Shown here one piece after another: positions 1-9,646 of a DNA stretch of 64,000 bases (position 1 is its first letter; each line of letters begins with the position of its first letter). A program made the position numbers and the translations under genes. The notes under the pieces were generated by a model, which saw only the letters and a list, made by a program, of their open reading frames with translations, was not told the origin of the DNA and made no database searches. This DNA comes from an uncultured Lachnospiraceae bacterium (GTDB lineage: Bacteria; Bacillota; Clostridia; Lachnospirales; Lachnospiraceae), in assembly GCA_947631505.1 (NCBI GenBank), contig CANRLR010000004.1, positions 62,001 through 126,000 of the forward strand. Direction: 5' to 3'.

Positions 1-1521
1 AGTGATGGCGTTATCAATCAAGTGGAATATGATGAGGCTTATAATGAAAAAATCAAATTAAAGGTTCAGGAAGTGAAGATGCGGGATTACATCCAGTCCT
101 TTATTTCCTACAGTGCGGCAAAGGCATTGATGAAAAAAAATGGATTTGAGTTTCAATATAGTTTTGATAACAACAGTGACCGTGATGCCTATGAGCAAGA
201 ATATAACGAGGCATATGATACGGCTCAACAGATGTTGAAAAACAATGGATATCGGATTTATACTTCCATTGATTTAACGAAACAGAAGAAACTGCAGACT
301 GCCATTAATGAGAACCTTTCTTCCTTTAAGGAAAAGGGAACAGATGGAATGTATGAGATGCAGGGTTCGGCAGTCTGCATAGACAACAAGACAGGACGTG
401 TTGTTGCTATTGTGGGCGGAAGAAGCCAGAAAACACAGGGGTATTCTTTGAACCGTGCCTTCCAGTCTTACCGGCAGCCGGGAAGTACGATAAAACCGAT
501 TATCGTTTATACTCCGTCTTTGGAACGGGGAAGTACAGCAAATACTACGGTAAATGACCATCGTTTTGAAGGTGGACCACAGAATTCAAATGGAAGATAC
601 TATGGTTACGTATCATTGCGTTTTGCAGTGGAACAGTCCCTGAATACCGTAGCCTGGCAGTTGTTTCAGAAATTAACACCGGAAGTCGGTCTGGACTATT
701 TGAAACAGATGAACTTTAATCGTATTGTGAAATCCGATTATTATTTACCGGCATCCTTGGGAGGACTTACCCATGGTGTAAGTGCATTGGAAATGGCATC
801 TGCATATGCGACGATTGAGAATGATGGTAAATATCGGGAACCAACATGTATTGTAAAGATTTTGGATGCAGACGGAAATGTAGTAGTTGACGACAGCGTG
901 AAAGAAAAATATATTTATAATGCAGATGCTGCCCATGCGATGGTGGACATACTAAAAGGTGTTATGAGCCGTGGAACGGCAAGAGGGCTCGGCATAGATA
1001 ACGGAATGCCTTGTGCGGGTAAAACCGGAACGACAAACGATAAAAAAGATGGATGGTTCTGTGGATTTTCTCCGTATTATACAACGGCGGTCTGGATCGG
1101 ATATGATACTCCGAAAAAAGTAGATGATTTGTATGGCTCTACGTATCCGGGAAGAACATGGCATGCGTTTATGAATTCCATTCATGAGAAGTTAGAGATA
1201 AAAGATTTTCCGTTTGATGGGAAAACAAACAGTGGTTCCTCTGGCTCCAGCAGCTATTCCGGTAACTCATCCAGCAGCAGTCATAAAAACAGCGGTGGCG
1301 GCGGAAGCGTAGACAAAGATTCCGATGATGACAATAATGATGTAGATTACGATGAAGATGATGACATGGATGAATCAAAGCCGACCAAGGAACCGGAATC
1401 AACGAAAGTCCCTGAACCGACCAAGGAACCGGAGGCAACGAAAGAACCGACAGTTACGAGGGAACCAGAGCCAACACAGAATCCGGCGCAGGAGGGACAA
1501 GAGACAGAACCGGAGCAGTAA
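1..1521 (+). CDS. Class A penicillin-binding protein (PBP1A type), C-terminal part
   Basis: This is the end of a bifunctional peptidoglycan glycosyltransferase/transpeptidase that polymerises and cross-links the cell wall outside the membrane. The reading frame is open from base 1, so the start and the glycosyltransferase domain lie upstream of the window. The transpeptidase motifs are visible: the nucleophile motif STIK (about 484-495), SLN (about 631), and KTGT (1021-1032). After the catalytic domain comes a Ser/Gly-rich linker, an acidic stretch, and a tail of repeated TKEPEPTKEPE units, typical of a surface-exposed low-complexity tail in Firmicutes. The gene ends at a strong terminator. 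Confidence 0.93.
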   Translation, partial: SDGVINQVEYDEAYNEKIKLKVQEVKMRDYIQSFISYSAAKALMKKNGFEFQYSFDNNSDRDAYEQEYNEAYDTAQQMLKNNGYRIYTSIDLTKQKKLQTAINENLSSFKEKGTDGMYEMQGSAVCIDNKTGRVVAIVGGRSQKTQGYSLNRAFQSYRQPGSTIKPIIVYTPSLERGSTANTTVNDHRFEGGPQNSNGRYYGYVSLRFAVEQSLNTVAWQLFQKLTPEVGLDYLKQMNFNRIVKSDYYLPASLGGLTHGVSALEMASAYATIENDGKYREPTCIVKILDADGNVVVDDSVKEKYIYNADAAHAMVDILKGVMSRGTARGLGIDNGMPCAGKTGTTNDKKDGWFCGFSPYYTTAVWIGYDTPKKVDDLYGSTYPGRTWHAFMNSIHEKLEIKDFPFDGKTNSGSSGSSSYSGNSSSSSHKNSGGGGSVDKDSDDDNNDVDYDEDDDMDESKPTKEPESTKVPEPTKEPEATKEPTVTREPEPTQNPAQEGQETEPEQ

Positions 1522-1553
1522 AAGTGTCAGAACTGAGCAGGAATGAATAAGAA

Positions 1554-1606
1554 AAAGAAGTGACTACAAATGGGAGGGGCTCTCGTTTATAGTCACTTCT
1601 TTTTTT
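1554..1606. terminator. Bidirectional rho-independent terminator
   Basis: A perfect stem AAAGAAGTGACTA / TAGTCACTTCTTT is flanked by A-rich sequence on the left and seven T on the right. It sits between the convergent PBP and prs genes and can serve both. Confidence 0.85.
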
Positions 1607-1647
1607 AATACATTGCATTCATGTTTCGCCCGTGCAATGAAATAAAT

Positions 1648-2808
1648 TTACTGATGATACTTCTTCAAAATCCGCTCAATGCGTTCTGTCGGACTTAAAT
1701 ATTCAGCAATGGAAGAGTCGTGATTCAATGTATCAATAAGGAGTGCAATGTACTTGCTCATGTCAACGTCGATATAATATTCCCGATTCAGCAATTCCTC
1801 TGGCTGATACACGAGGTTTGTTGTCATTATGCGGTAAATTAATCCTTTTTCATAGGCTTCATCAAATTTCTTCAGACCATTGGTAAATAATCCGAATGTA
1901 GAAGCAACAAAAATACGATTGGCTTTTCTTCTCTTTAATTCCGTAGCAACATCAATCATACTTTCCCCGGAAGAAATCATATCATCAATTACAATAACAT
2001 CCTTTCCTGCTACGTCAGAGCCAAGAAATTCATGAGCAATAATCGGATTTCGTCCTTCTATAATTTTTGTATAATCTCTTCTTTTATAGAAAGTTCCCAC
2101 ATCGGCCCCGACAACATTTCCGAAATAGATAGCACGCCCCATAGCACCTTCATCTGGGCTGATGATCATCATATCCTTTGTATTCATATGGATATCAGGT
2201 ACATTCTGCAATAAAGCCTTAATGAACTGATAGGTCGGCTGTACGGTCTCAAAACTCTTTAAAGGAATTGCGTTCTGGACACGAGGGTCATGGGCATCAA
2301 AAGTAATAATATTTTCTACCCCCATATTTGTGAGTTCCTGTAAAGCTAATGCACAGTCAAGAGATTCACGGGAGCTGCGCTTATGCTGCCTGCTTTCATA
2401 TAAGAAAGGCATAATGACAGTAATTCTTCTGGCTTTTCCGCTGATGGCGGCAATCATACGTTTCAAATCCTGATAGTGGTCATCTGGAGACATATGATTG
2501 ATCTGGCCACAGACTTTATAAGATAAGCTGTGGTTACAAACATCAACTAAGAGATACACATCCTTACCACGAACAGATTCGTTCAAAATTCCTTTTGCTT
2601 CCCCTGAACCAAAGCGGGGACAAACCGCATCAATAATATAAGAGTCCTTTTTGTAATTGGTAAAATGGATGGATGAGCTTGGCTTTGTTTTATTTCGCCA
2701 TCCTGCAATATACTTATCTACCTTTCTGCCAATTGGTTTGCTGCTTTCCAATGGAATAATGGCTAAATCTCCATAGGGAATAATTTTTGATAAATCTTTT
2801 TGAATCAT
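1648..2808 (-). CDS. prs: Ribose-phosphate pyrophosphokinase
   Basis: The protein (386 aa) is a PRPP synthetase, making 5-phosphoribosyl diphosphate from ribose 5-phosphate and ATP for nucleotide, His and Trp synthesis. The PRPP-binding loop VIVIDDMISSGESM is clear, as is the flexible-loop region FLYESRQHKRSSRES and the ITFDAHDPRVQNA segment. It is longer than the roughly 315-aa classical enzyme and matches the longer Lachnospiraceae-type form; the extra length is mainly N-terminal and in loops. A GGAGG ribosome site precedes the ATG. It is the last gene of a minus-strand run after the DnaD-like and helicase-loader genes, 17 bp behind the loader, so cotranscription is likely. Confidence 0.9.
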   Translation of the reverse strand: MIQKDLSKIIPYGDLAIIPLESSKPIGRKVDKYIAGWRNKTKPSSSIHFTNYKKDSYIIDAVCPRFGSGEAKGILNESVRGKDVYLLVDVCNHSLSYKVCGQINHMSPDDHYQDLKRMIAAISGKARRITVIMPFLYESRQHKRSSRESLDCALALQELTNMGVENIITFDAHDPRVQNAIPLKSFETVQPTYQFIKALLQNVPDIHMNTKDMMIISPDEGAMGRAIYFGNVVGADVGTFYKRRDYTKIIEGRNPIIAHEFLGSDVAGKDVIVIDDMISSGESMIDVATELKRRKANRIFVASTFGLFTNGLKKFDEAYEKGLIYRIMTTNLVYQPEELLNREYYIDVDMSKYIALLIDTLNHDSSIAEYLSPTERIERILKKYHQ

Positions 2809-2825
2809 TATAATTTCCTCCAGAT

Positions 2826-3833
2826 TTAATGTGTTTCGTTTGTGTGCTGCATAATTGCCTTTTTCAAACGGATGTCATCCCCGGTCAGTTTCAGCAAAGT
2901 ATAATTACTTGTTAATCGCGAGAAAATCCGTTCACTGTACTGCTCTCTCAAATCATCAAAAGAAAGATTAGTGGAAATAATGGTAGCACGTTTATGATTT
3001 AAGCGGGTGTCAATACAATGATATAACTGCGAAGAGGTAAAACTGTTGTTTAATTCTGTTCCCAGATCGTCAATTATTAATAAATCGCTATCCAAAATGT
3101 AAGACACGGCAGCGTTTTTCTCAGAGTAAGATACGTCCCGGTCAAATTTGTACGTTTCTAAAATATCAAATAGTTTCAAAGAAGTCAAGTAAACAACAGT
3201 ATGAGATTTGTCTAATAATTCCTTGGCAATACAGTTGGTAAGAAATGTCTTACCGACACCGGTATTACCATAGAGCAGGAGATTTCCCGGTATTTCATCA
3301 AAATCGGCCACAAAATTCCGTGCGGTCTTGAGAATATTTCTCATATTGTCCCGTGGTGTCTGCCCGGTTGTTTCTTCTATGTAGTCATCAGGATAAAAAT
3401 TCAAATTAAAGTGGGAAAAATTTTCTCTTTCCAATACATCCTGCAGATTGGACTGGGCATATAAGAAATTTACAATTTCCCGTTCAAAGCAATGGCACTT
3501 TTGACTGCCGATGTAGCCGGTATCCTGACAATCCTGACAGTGATAGACCGGTTTTAAATAATCAATCGGAAAACCATGAGAGAGCAGCAACTGCTCCTTC
3601 TGTTTTGAAATGTGCTCAATCCGCTGCTCTAAATTTTGTGCTTGGTCACCCCGTGACAGGCGGGATTTTGCATAATCCAAAGAGATCTGCTGAATCTGTA
3701 AATCTAAGTCATGATATTCTGGAATCATCGTGATTACCTCATCATAGCGGATTCTGGAAATATGTTTGCTGCGAACCTGCCTCTCGTAGTACACGGACAT
3801 GAGCTGTTCGTATTGACTGTTGGTTAGTTTCAT
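2826..3833 (-). CDS. DnaC/DnaI-type replicative helicase loader (AAA+ ATPase)
   Basis: The 335-aa protein has an N-terminal helical region, a cysteine cluster resembling a zinc site (CQDCQDTGYIGSQKCHC), and a C-terminal AAA+ ATPase with Walker A GNTGVGKT, Walker B LLIIDDLGTE and a sensor-1-like segment ATIISTNLS. This is the layout of Bacillus DnaI, which loads the DnaB/DnaC helicase at the origin. The upstream neighbour encodes a DnaD-domain protein, which supports a role in replication initiation. An IstB-type ATPase is the usual confusable alternative, but no transposase is present and the zinc cluster fits DnaI. Confidence 0.88.
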   Translation of the reverse strand: MKLTNSQYEQLMSVYYERQVRSKHISRIRYDEVITMIPEYHDLDLQIQQISLDYAKSRLSRGDQAQNLEQRIEHISKQKEQLLLSHGFPIDYLKPVYHCQDCQDTGYIGSQKCHCFEREIVNFLYAQSNLQDVLERENFSHFNLNFYPDDYIEETTGQTPRDNMRNILKTARNFVADFDEIPGNLLLYGNTGVGKTFLTNCIAKELLDKSHTVVYLTSLKLFDILETYKFDRDVSYSEKNAAVSYILDSDLLIIDDLGTELNNSFTSSQLYHCIDTRLNHKRATIISTNLSFDDLREQYSERIFSRLTSNYTLLKLTGDDIRLKKAIMQHTNETH

Positions 3834-3881
3834 TGAGAAATCCTTTCTGCTCGTCCAACGGTTTCAAATAAAAATTTTGGA

Positions 3882-4937
3882 CTATGCTTTCTGGCCCTGC
3901 AGCAGCTGCTGTTCTAAAGAAGAAAAATCTTCTTTTGAGTAAGCCCGCTGTGGGAAATTTTGAAATTTATTATTGTGGGAACCGGACTGATTATCTCCGG
4001 AACGGTTTCGCTTCCTGTTTTTGAACGCATCATCGCATTTTTGGATATCTTCTAGAGAAATAACATTATGCCGATGCCAGTCGCTCAGAATCTTGGATAC
4101 ATAATTTAAGTTTGTATCACCGGTTTGCAGTACCGTCCGTTTACAGGCTTCTTCAATAATACTGTCAGAAAATTGGTATTCGTTCCAAGTATCAATGATG
4201 CTGCGTTCTGCTGGAGCAAGATTGCGGTTAATCCCAAGAGCATGGCTGACCAGTGCATATCTTCCGCTAAAAGCAGCGGCTTCTTCTCTTGCTTCCTCCG
4301 GTGCAGTGATTCCCTGTTTTGCCCAGCTGATACCGATTGCTTCTATGTAATTTGGTTTTTTCTTTCCTTTTTTGATTGCTGTTTCATATAAAGTAATTAA
4401 TAGTTCAGCAGAAAAACCGATGTCGCACATAAAATATAAGATAATGTCCAGATGAGGCTGTGTCACGGGTGCCCCCAAAAGCTGCTCGACAACCGTTATG
4501 GCACGGTTAATTTCCTCGTCCTTTAAGAAAGCTTCTGCCTGTAATGGTGTGTAGTGCTGTTTGTCCGGAACCGGGTGTTCCCTTGCGGCAGCAGTTTCCG
4601 TATCTGTTATAAGGTCTGTTATATCAGAGCTTTCGGGTGATGACGGTGCCGACATATGGATTTCTTTAATTTCTCCATCAACCTCGTGCAAGGTAATCAG
4701 CCCTTCCTTTGACCAGTAACGTAATGCCCGTAAAATATCATTTTCTGTGCATTCCATTTGGTCAGCGAAATCGTTGATGGAAAAATGTGTCCATGCAGCC
4801 GGATGCTGGGAAGCCATTTGAAGCATGAGATATACTTTGACATAGTTCCCGTTGGCGGAAGGCATATATTGATGTATAAAATTATTTGAAATCGTTGTAA
4901 ATAGACCATCCCCTGCGGGGGTTATAGTAAATCCCAC
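3882..4937 (-). CDS. DnaD/DnaB-domain replication initiation protein
   Basis: The 351-aa protein has an N-terminal winged-helix-like region and a DnaD-type C-terminal domain; the segment near residues 240-310 (TWNEYQFSDSIIEEACKRT followed by NYVSKILSDWHRHNV) is typical. In Firmicutes such proteins remodel the origin and recruit the helicase loader, whose gene follows directly. The start is GTG with AGGAGG seven bases upstream. The C-terminus is Asn/Gln/Arg-rich and probably disordered. Assignment as DnaD versus DnaB(Bsu) cannot be settled from the sequence alone. Confidence 0.85.
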   Translation of the reverse strand: MGFTITPAGDGLFTTISNNFIHQYMPSANGNYVKVYLMLQMASQHPAAWTHFSINDFADQMECTENDILRALRYWSKEGLITLHEVDGEIKEIHMSAPSSPESSDITDLITDTETAAAREHPVPDKQHYTPLQAEAFLKDEEINRAITVVEQLLGAPVTQPHLDIILYFMCDIGFSAELLITLYETAIKKGKKKPNYIEAIGISWAKQGITAPEEAREEAAAFSGRYALVSHALGINRNLAPAERSIIDTWNEYQFSDSIIEEACKRTVLQTGDTNLNYVSKILSDWHRHNVISLEDIQKCDDAFKNRKRNRSGDNQSGSHNNKFQNFPQRAYSKEDFSSLEQQLLQGQKA

Positions 4938-4977
4938 ACAAATTCCTCCTTTCTGTCACACCTTTTTTGCAATCCAA

Positions 4978-5006
4978 AGTATAACATAAAGAAATCTATG
5001 TTGCAA
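4978..5006 (-). promoter_or_regulatory. Promoter for the dnaD-like/loader/prs operon
   Basis: On the minus strand TTGCAA and TATACT are separated by 17 bp, about 40 bp upstream of the GTG start. This is a good match to a housekeeping sigma-70/A promoter. Confidence 0.6.
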
Positions 5007-5244
5007 ATGCCCTAATGTTAGTCATTTCCTGTAGAAAAAGCATGTTGATAATGTTGACAATGTTGACAACGTATGTTCGACTGGACTATTTTAGTAGAAG
5101 GATAGGACAAAATCAACCAAAAATCAAGGGATTTCCAAATTTTGTAAAAAAATAAAATTATTGACAAATTTTACTTGACAAAAATATATCCACAACCGAA
5201 TCATTCGACACAATGTTGATAAGGTTGTGGATAATGTGCATAAA
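5007..5244. other. AT-rich intergenic region with inverted DnaA-box-like sequences
   Basis: This is most of the 307-bp gap between murC and the dnaD-like gene. It holds tandem GTTGACAAT-like repeats (5043-5070) and an 11-bp perfect inverted repeat, TATCCACAACC (5187-5197) and GGTTGTGGATA (5223-5233). The right arm contains TGTGGATAA, the exact complement of the DnaA-box consensus TTATCCACA; the left arm has one mismatch. Read on the minus strand the structure is followed by TATATTTTTG, so it could instead be a weak murC terminator. Confidence 0.5.
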
Positions 5245-6627
5245 TTACTCACTCAGAAGATTTTCACCGATTTCTACAATGTTTCCGGCACCCATAGTTA
5301 TCAACAGGTCACCGTCGACTAAATTTTTTAAAATAAAATTTTCAATCTCTTTAAAATCGGACATATAGTAAACGTCTCTGCCGAGCTTTTTGAGTTCATC
5401 TGCTAAATTCTGCGAGGAGATATCTCCCGGATCTTTTTCTCTTGCAGCATAGATATCGGCAAGAATTACTTTGTCCGCCATGGAAAGAGACTTGGCAAAA
5501 CCTTTCAGAAATGCACGGGTTCTCGTGTAAGTATGCGGCTGAAATACACACCAGAGTGTCTTATGGGGATATTTCTCTGCCGATGAGAGTGTGGCGGCGA
5601 TTTCTGTCGGGTGATGGGCATAATCATCAATAATGGTAAATCCATTCCGTTTGCCTTTATATTCAAAACGCCGTTCCGTTCCATGGAAAGCAGACAGTGC
5701 TTTCTGGATAACAGTGTCTTGAATGCCGTAAATGGATGCCAGTGCAAGGCATGCGAGGGTGTTAGAAACATTGTGCCGTCCTACAACACCAAGAGTAAAG
5801 TGTCCCTTTTTCTCTCCTTGGACTATGACATCAAAACTTCCTCTGCCCAGTTCATCAAAGGTAATGCTGCTGGCAGTGAAGTCGGCATTTGGATGATTCA
5901 GTCCATAAGTAAGAACCCGGCAGGACAACCCTTCTGTAATGGATTCATAGTTGTCAATATCCGCATTCATGATTAACGTGCCATGGGCGGGAATTAATTC
6001 GGCGAACCGGCGGAATGAATGACGGATATCTTCCAGATCCTGAAAGAAATCCATATGGTCTTCTTCTATATTAAGAATAATGCCTACGGTCGGGAAAAAT
6101 TTCAAGAAACTATTGGTATACTCACAGGCTTCAGTAATAAAATGCTCAGAATGCCCAATGCGGATGTTGCCTCCGATTGCTTCTAAAATGCCGCCGACCG
6201 AAATCGTAGGATCTAAGCCTGCTTCCAAAAAAATATGAGAAGCGATAGATGTTGTTGTTGTCTTCCCGTGTGTTCCGCTGATGGCGATGGCAGAAGAATA
6301 ATTTTTCATTACCTGCCCTACCATGACAGCGCGCTCCATCATGGGAATACCGAGCTCTTCTGCTTTTTTGTACTCAGGATTGGATGGATGAACAGCAGCG
6401 GTATAAACAACCAAATCTATATTTTTAGTAATATTTTTCTCTTCTTGTCCATATACTACTTGTATGCCGAGGTCTTCCAAATGTTTCGTGATTTTGCTCT
6501 TGTTCCAATCGGAACCGGTCACCTTAAAATTCATGGAGTGCAGAAGCTCTGCAAATCCGCTCATACTGATTCCGCCTATACCGATAAAATGAACCCGGCA
6601 AGGGTGTTTAAAGTCAATTTTATACAT
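5245..6627 (-). CDS. murC: UDP-N-acetylmuramate--L-alanine ligase
   Basis: MurC adds L-alanine to UDP-MurNAc in cytoplasmic peptidoglycan precursor synthesis. The 460-aa protein has the N-terminal nucleotide-binding motif HFIGIGGISMSG, the ATP-binding loop SGTHGKTTTTS, the ENxE-like segment LNIEEDHMDFF and the C-terminal ligase domain with DDYAHHPTE. The frame is open 25 codons further upstream, but the ATG at 6627 has AAAGGTG at the right distance and starts the conserved domain, so I chose it. Length is normal for the family. It is transcribed away from glgC. Confidence 0.95.
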   Translation of the reverse strand: MYKIDFKHPCRVHFIGIGGISMSGFAELLHSMNFKVTGSDWNKSKITKHLEDLGIQVVYGQEEKNITKNIDLVVYTAAVHPSNPEYKKAEELGIPMMERAVMVGQVMKNYSSAIAISGTHGKTTTTSIASHIFLEAGLDPTISVGGILEAIGGNIRIGHSEHFITEACEYTNSFLKFFPTVGIILNIEEDHMDFFQDLEDIRHSFRRFAELIPAHGTLIMNADIDNYESITEGLSCRVLTYGLNHPNADFTASSITFDELGRGSFDVIVQGEKKGHFTLGVVGRHNVSNTLACLALASIYGIQDTVIQKALSAFHGTERRFEYKGKRNGFTIIDDYAHHPTEIAATLSSAEKYPHKTLWCVFQPHTYTRTRAFLKGFAKSLSMADKVILADIYAAREKDPGDISSQNLADELKKLGRDVYYMSDFKEIENFILKNLVDGDLLITMGAGNIVEIGENLLSE

Positions 6628-6673
6628 AAGTAACACCTTTCTTTCCCAATATATTTTCGCAATGCTACTATAT

Positions 6674-6702
6674 ATTATATAGAGAGAACAGAAAAAATAC
6701 AA
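6674..6702 (-). promoter_or_regulatory. murC promoter
   Basis: Minus strand TTGTAT, 17 bp, TATAAT, about 47 bp upstream of the murC ATG. Confidence 0.65.
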
Positions 6703-6792
6703 GACGAAGGTGAATATGCTTAAATTTTAAAAAACCTTTTGTGCAATATAACTAAAAAAGTACAAAAGAATAAAAAATCTTTGTGCAAACTA

Positions 6793-6821
6793 TTCACAAA
6801 GTATAAAATCTATGATATAAT
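6793..6821 (+). promoter_or_regulatory. glgC operon promoter (extended -10)
   Basis: TTCACA, 17 bp, TATAAT, with TGA directly before the -10, about 30 bp upstream of the glgC start. Confidence 0.7.
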
Positions 6822-6852
6822 TTTAACATCAAATTACAACAGGGGTGATAAC

Positions 6853-8130
6853 ATGATTAAAAAAGAGATGATAGCCATGTTACTTGCTGGGGGGCAAGGC
6901 TCAAGACTGGGTGTCTTGACGGTGAATGTAGCAAAACCTGCTGTTGCTTTTGGGGGAAAGTATCGAATCATTGATTTTCCGTTGAGTAACTGTATCAACT
7001 CGGGTGTGGATACAGTAGGTGTGCTGACTCAGTATCAGCCTCTAAAGCTCAATACTCACATTGGAATCGGTATTCCGTGGGATCTGGACCGCAATGTTGG
7101 GGGTGTGTCCGTTTTACCGCCGTATGAAAAGAGTACCAGCAGTGAGTGGTATACCGGAACAGCGAATGCGATATTCCAGAACTTGAATTATATGGAGTAT
7201 TACAATCCGGATTATGTGCTGATTCTTGGTGGTGACCATATTTACAAGATGGATTATCAGGTTATGCTGGATTTCCACAAGGCGAATAATGCAGACATCA
7301 CAATGGCAACAATTCCGGTTCCGATTGAGGAGGCAAGTCGGTTTGGCGTTTGTATTACAGACGATACTCACCGTATTCTTGAATTCGAAGAGAAACCGGA
7401 ACATCCGCGGAGCAATTTGGCATCGATGGGTATTTATATTTTCTCATGGCCGGTATTGAAAGAGGCTTTGATAAAATTGAAAGACCAGAAGGGCTGTGAC
7501 TTTGGTAAGCATATTCTTCCTTACTGTCACGAAAGAGGGGACAGAATTTTTGCTTATGAGTACAATGCATATTGGAAAGATGTAGGAACGTTAGGTTCTT
7601 ATTGGGAATCCAATATGGAGCTGATTGACTTGATTCCAGTATTCAATTTATATGAAGAATTTTGGAAGATCTACACCCGGAATGAGTGGCTTCGTCCGCA
7701 GTATATTGCGGAAGATGCAATCGTAGATAAGGCAATCATGGGGGATGGTTGTGAGATTTACGGTGAAGTTTACAATTCAGTAATTGGCTCTGACGTTGTT
7801 ATTGAAGAAGGGGCAGTCGTTAGAGATTCGATACTGATGAATTCCACACGTGTTGGCAAAAATACCGTTTTGGACAAGACGATTGTAGCAGAGGGTTCGA
7901 CAATCGGAGACAACTGTGTTTTAGGAGCCGGAGAAGATAATGTGGTGAATAAGGTGAAACCGGATGTATATGCGTTCAACCTCGTTACCGTCGGTGACAA
8001 GACAGTGATTCCGGATGGAGTTACCATTGGCAAGAATACTGCCATATCGGGTAAGACGACAAAAGAAGATTACCCGAATAACACCTTGGAAGGTGGAGAA
8101 ACTTTGATAAAGGCAGGTGACTTGTTATGA
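6853..8130 (+). CDS. glgC: Glucose-1-phosphate adenylyltransferase, catalytic subunit
   Basis: This enzyme makes ADP-glucose from glucose 1-phosphate and ATP, the committed step of bacterial glycogen synthesis. The nucleotidyltransferase signature [11 protein letters not shown] is near the N-terminus, [10 protein letters not shown] follows, and the C-terminus is a left-handed beta-helix. The frame is open 38 codons upstream, but AGGGGTGATAAC precedes the ATG at 6853 and homology begins there, giving 425 aa. It overlaps glgD by 4 bp (ATGA), so translation is coupled. Confidence 0.94.
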   Translation: MIKKEMIAMLLAGGQGSRLGVLTVNVAKPAVAFGGKYRIIDFPLSNCINSGVDTVGVLTQYQPLKLNTHIGIGIPWDLDRNVGGVSVLPPYEKSTSSEWYTGTANAIFQNLNYMEYYNPDYVLILGGDHIYKMDYQVMLDFHKANNADITMATIPVPIEEASRFGVCITDDTHRILEFEEKPEHPRSNLASMGIYIFSWPVLKEALIKLKDQKGCDFGKHILPYCHERGDRIFAYEYNAYWKDVGTLGSYWESNMELIDLIPVFNLYEEFWKIYTRNEWLRPQYIAEDAIVDKAIMGDGCEIYGEVYNSVIGSDVVIEEGAVVRDSILMNSTRVGKNTVLDKTIVAEGSTIGDNCVLGAGEDNVVNKVKPDVYAFNLVTVGDKTVIPDGVTIGKNTAISGKTTKEDYPNNTLEGGETLIKAGDLL

Positions 8131-9248
8131 AAGCAATTGGATTGATTCTTGCTGGAGGCTCCAGCAGCCGGATGGCGGAACTGACTAGAAAACGTGCGAC
8201 AGCTGCGTTACCGATTGCAGGCGGTTACCGCAGTATTGACTTTGCGTTGAGCAATATGGCAAATTCCCATATTAGTAAAGTGGGTGTGTTTACCCAGTAC
8301 AATTCAAAGTCTCTGTCACGGCATTTGAATTCCTCGAAATGGTGGGATTTCGGACGTAAGCAAGGTGGACTTTTTGTGTTTACCCCTACGCTTACACATG
8401 ATAATAACCAGTGGTATCGGGGAACAGCAGATGCTATCGCACAGAATATTGATTTCTTAAAGTCCAGCCACGAGCCATATGTTATTATAGCATCTGGTGA
8501 TTGTGTGTATAAAATGGACATGAATAAGTTGCTGGAATATCACATTGAGAAAGGTGCTGATATTACCATCGTAACAAAGGATTTGGGAAAAGTTTCAGAT
8601 CCGACACGATTTGGTGTTGTTTCTGTAGACAGTCAAGGAGTGGTCACTGAGTTTGAAGAAAAACCAATTGTGACAGATAAGACTTTAGTATCAACTGGTG
8701 TGTATGTAATCCGCCGCCGGCAGTTAATTGAAATGATTGAACGTGCAGGCGCAGAAGGTGGATTTGACTTGGTAAAGGATATTTTTATCCGTTACAAAGG
8801 AATTAAGAAAATATATGCATACCAAATGGATTCTTATTGGAGTAATATTACAAAAATAGATTCTTATTTTCATACCAATATAGATTTTCTTAATCGCAAG
8901 ACAAGAGAATACTTCTTTAGTGAGTATCCGACCATTGCGTCTAAAATCGAGGATTTGCCACCGGCGAAGTACAATGCGGGCTCTTGTGTTAAGAACAGCT
9001 TAGTATCCAGCGGTTGTATTATCAATGGAGAAGTGAGCAATTCGGTTCTGTTTAAAGAAGTGTATGTTGGTAATAATTGTACTATACGGAATTCTATTAT
9101 ATTGAATGACGTGTACATTGGGGATAATACTTACATTGAAAATTGCATCATAGAAAGCCATGGCACAATTCGGGCAAATTCGAATTATGTTGGCACCCCG
9201 GAGGAGATTAAGATTATTCGTGAGAAGAATGACCGTTATGTACTGTAA
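8127..9248 (+). CDS. glgD: Glucose-1-phosphate adenylyltransferase, GlgD subunit
   Basis: This 373-aa GlgC paralogue pairs with GlgC in Firmicutes to form a heteromeric ADP-glucose pyrophosphorylase. The N-terminal loop is altered to [15 protein letters not shown] compared with the GQGSRL form in glgC, consistent with the known role of GlgD as a modulating rather than fully catalytic subunit. A conserved [10 protein letters not shown] segment replaces [10 protein letters not shown]. The C-terminal beta-helix is retained. It follows glgC with a 4-bp overlap. Confidence 0.92.
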   Translation: MKAIGLILAGGSSSRMAELTRKRATAALPIAGGYRSIDFALSNMANSHISKVGVFTQYNSKSLSRHLNSSKWWDFGRKQGGLFVFTPTLTHDNNQWYRGTADAIAQNIDFLKSSHEPYVIIASGDCVYKMDMNKLLEYHIEKGADITIVTKDLGKVSDPTRFGVVSVDSQGVVTEFEEKPIVTDKTLVSTGVYVIRRRQLIEMIERAGAEGGFDLVKDIFIRYKGIKKIYAYQMDSYWSNITKIDSYFHTNIDFLNRKTREYFFSEYPTIASKIEDLPPAKYNAGSCVKNSLVSSGCIINGEVSNSVLFKEVYVGNNCTIRNSIILNDVYIGDNTYIENCIIESHGTIRANSNYVGTPEEIKIIREKNDRYVL

Positions 9249-9271
9249 TCATTCGAGAAGGGGGTTTTAGG

Positions 9272-9553
9272 ATGCAAATCACAGACATTCGTATACGTGT
9301 TGTAAGCAAGGACTCAAAAATGAAAGCTGTGGTATCCGTAACCTTTGACAATGCCTTTGTAGTTCATGATATAAAAGTAATTGAAGGCGAAAAAGGATTA
9401 TTTATTGCGATGCCGAGCAAGAAAACTCCGGATGGGGAATACCGGGATATTGCACACCCGATTCATGGCGAAATGCGTTCGATGCTTCAGGATGCGATAT
9501 TGGAAGAGTTCCAAAAGGTACTGGAGGAACAAAGGGAAGAACAATCGGAGTAG
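9272..9553 (+). CDS. spoVG: Septation/sporulation regulator SpoVG
   Basis: The 93-aa protein matches SpoVG over its length: it starts [11 protein letters not shown] and contains [17 protein letters not shown] and the [18 protein letters not shown] segment. SpoVG is a small nucleic-acid-binding regulator that affects septation and sporulation. It lies 23 bp after glgD behind a GAGAAGGGGG ribosome site, so it may be read from the glg promoter. Its presence is one of several signs of a spore-forming lineage. Confidence 0.95.
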   Translation: MQITDIRIRVVSKDSKMKAVVSVTFDNAFVVHDIKVIEGEKGLFIAMPSKKTPDGEYRDIAHPIHGEMRSMLQDAILEEFQKVLEEQREEQSE

Positions 9554-9554
9554 A

Positions 9555-9583
9555 TAGACGAAAGAGATAAAATATGTTATACT
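9555..9583 (+). promoter_or_regulatory. Probable promoter upstream of the alginate-lyase-like gene
   Basis: TAGACG, 17 bp, TATACT. Transcription would begin at about 9590, inside the hairpin that follows. Confidence 0.45.
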
Positions 9584-9586
9584 GAT

Positions 9587-9623
9587 ATTACCCGAGGATA
9601 CCGATTTGGTATCGTCGGGTAAT
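9587..9623 (+). promoter_or_regulatory. Long hairpin in leader or spoVG terminator
   Basis: ATTACCCGA and TCGGGTAAT enclose GATACC / GGTATC with a single G-G mismatch and a five-base loop. It is followed only by ACTTGTTTA, so the T-run is weak. It could end spoVG transcription or act as a stabilising 5' stem on the next mRNA. Confidence 0.5.
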
Positions 9624-9646
9624 ACTTGTTTAGGAGGCGAGGGGCT

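Noticed and set aside
2826-3833. IstB-type transposition helper ATPase
   Set aside because: No IstA transposase or inverted repeats are nearby, and the cysteine cluster plus DnaD-like neighbour fit a helicase loader.
5007-5244. Possible chromosomal origin of replication
   Set aside because: Only one exact and one near DnaA box are present, and dnaA/dnaN are not adjacent. Neighbouring initiation genes alone do not make an origin.
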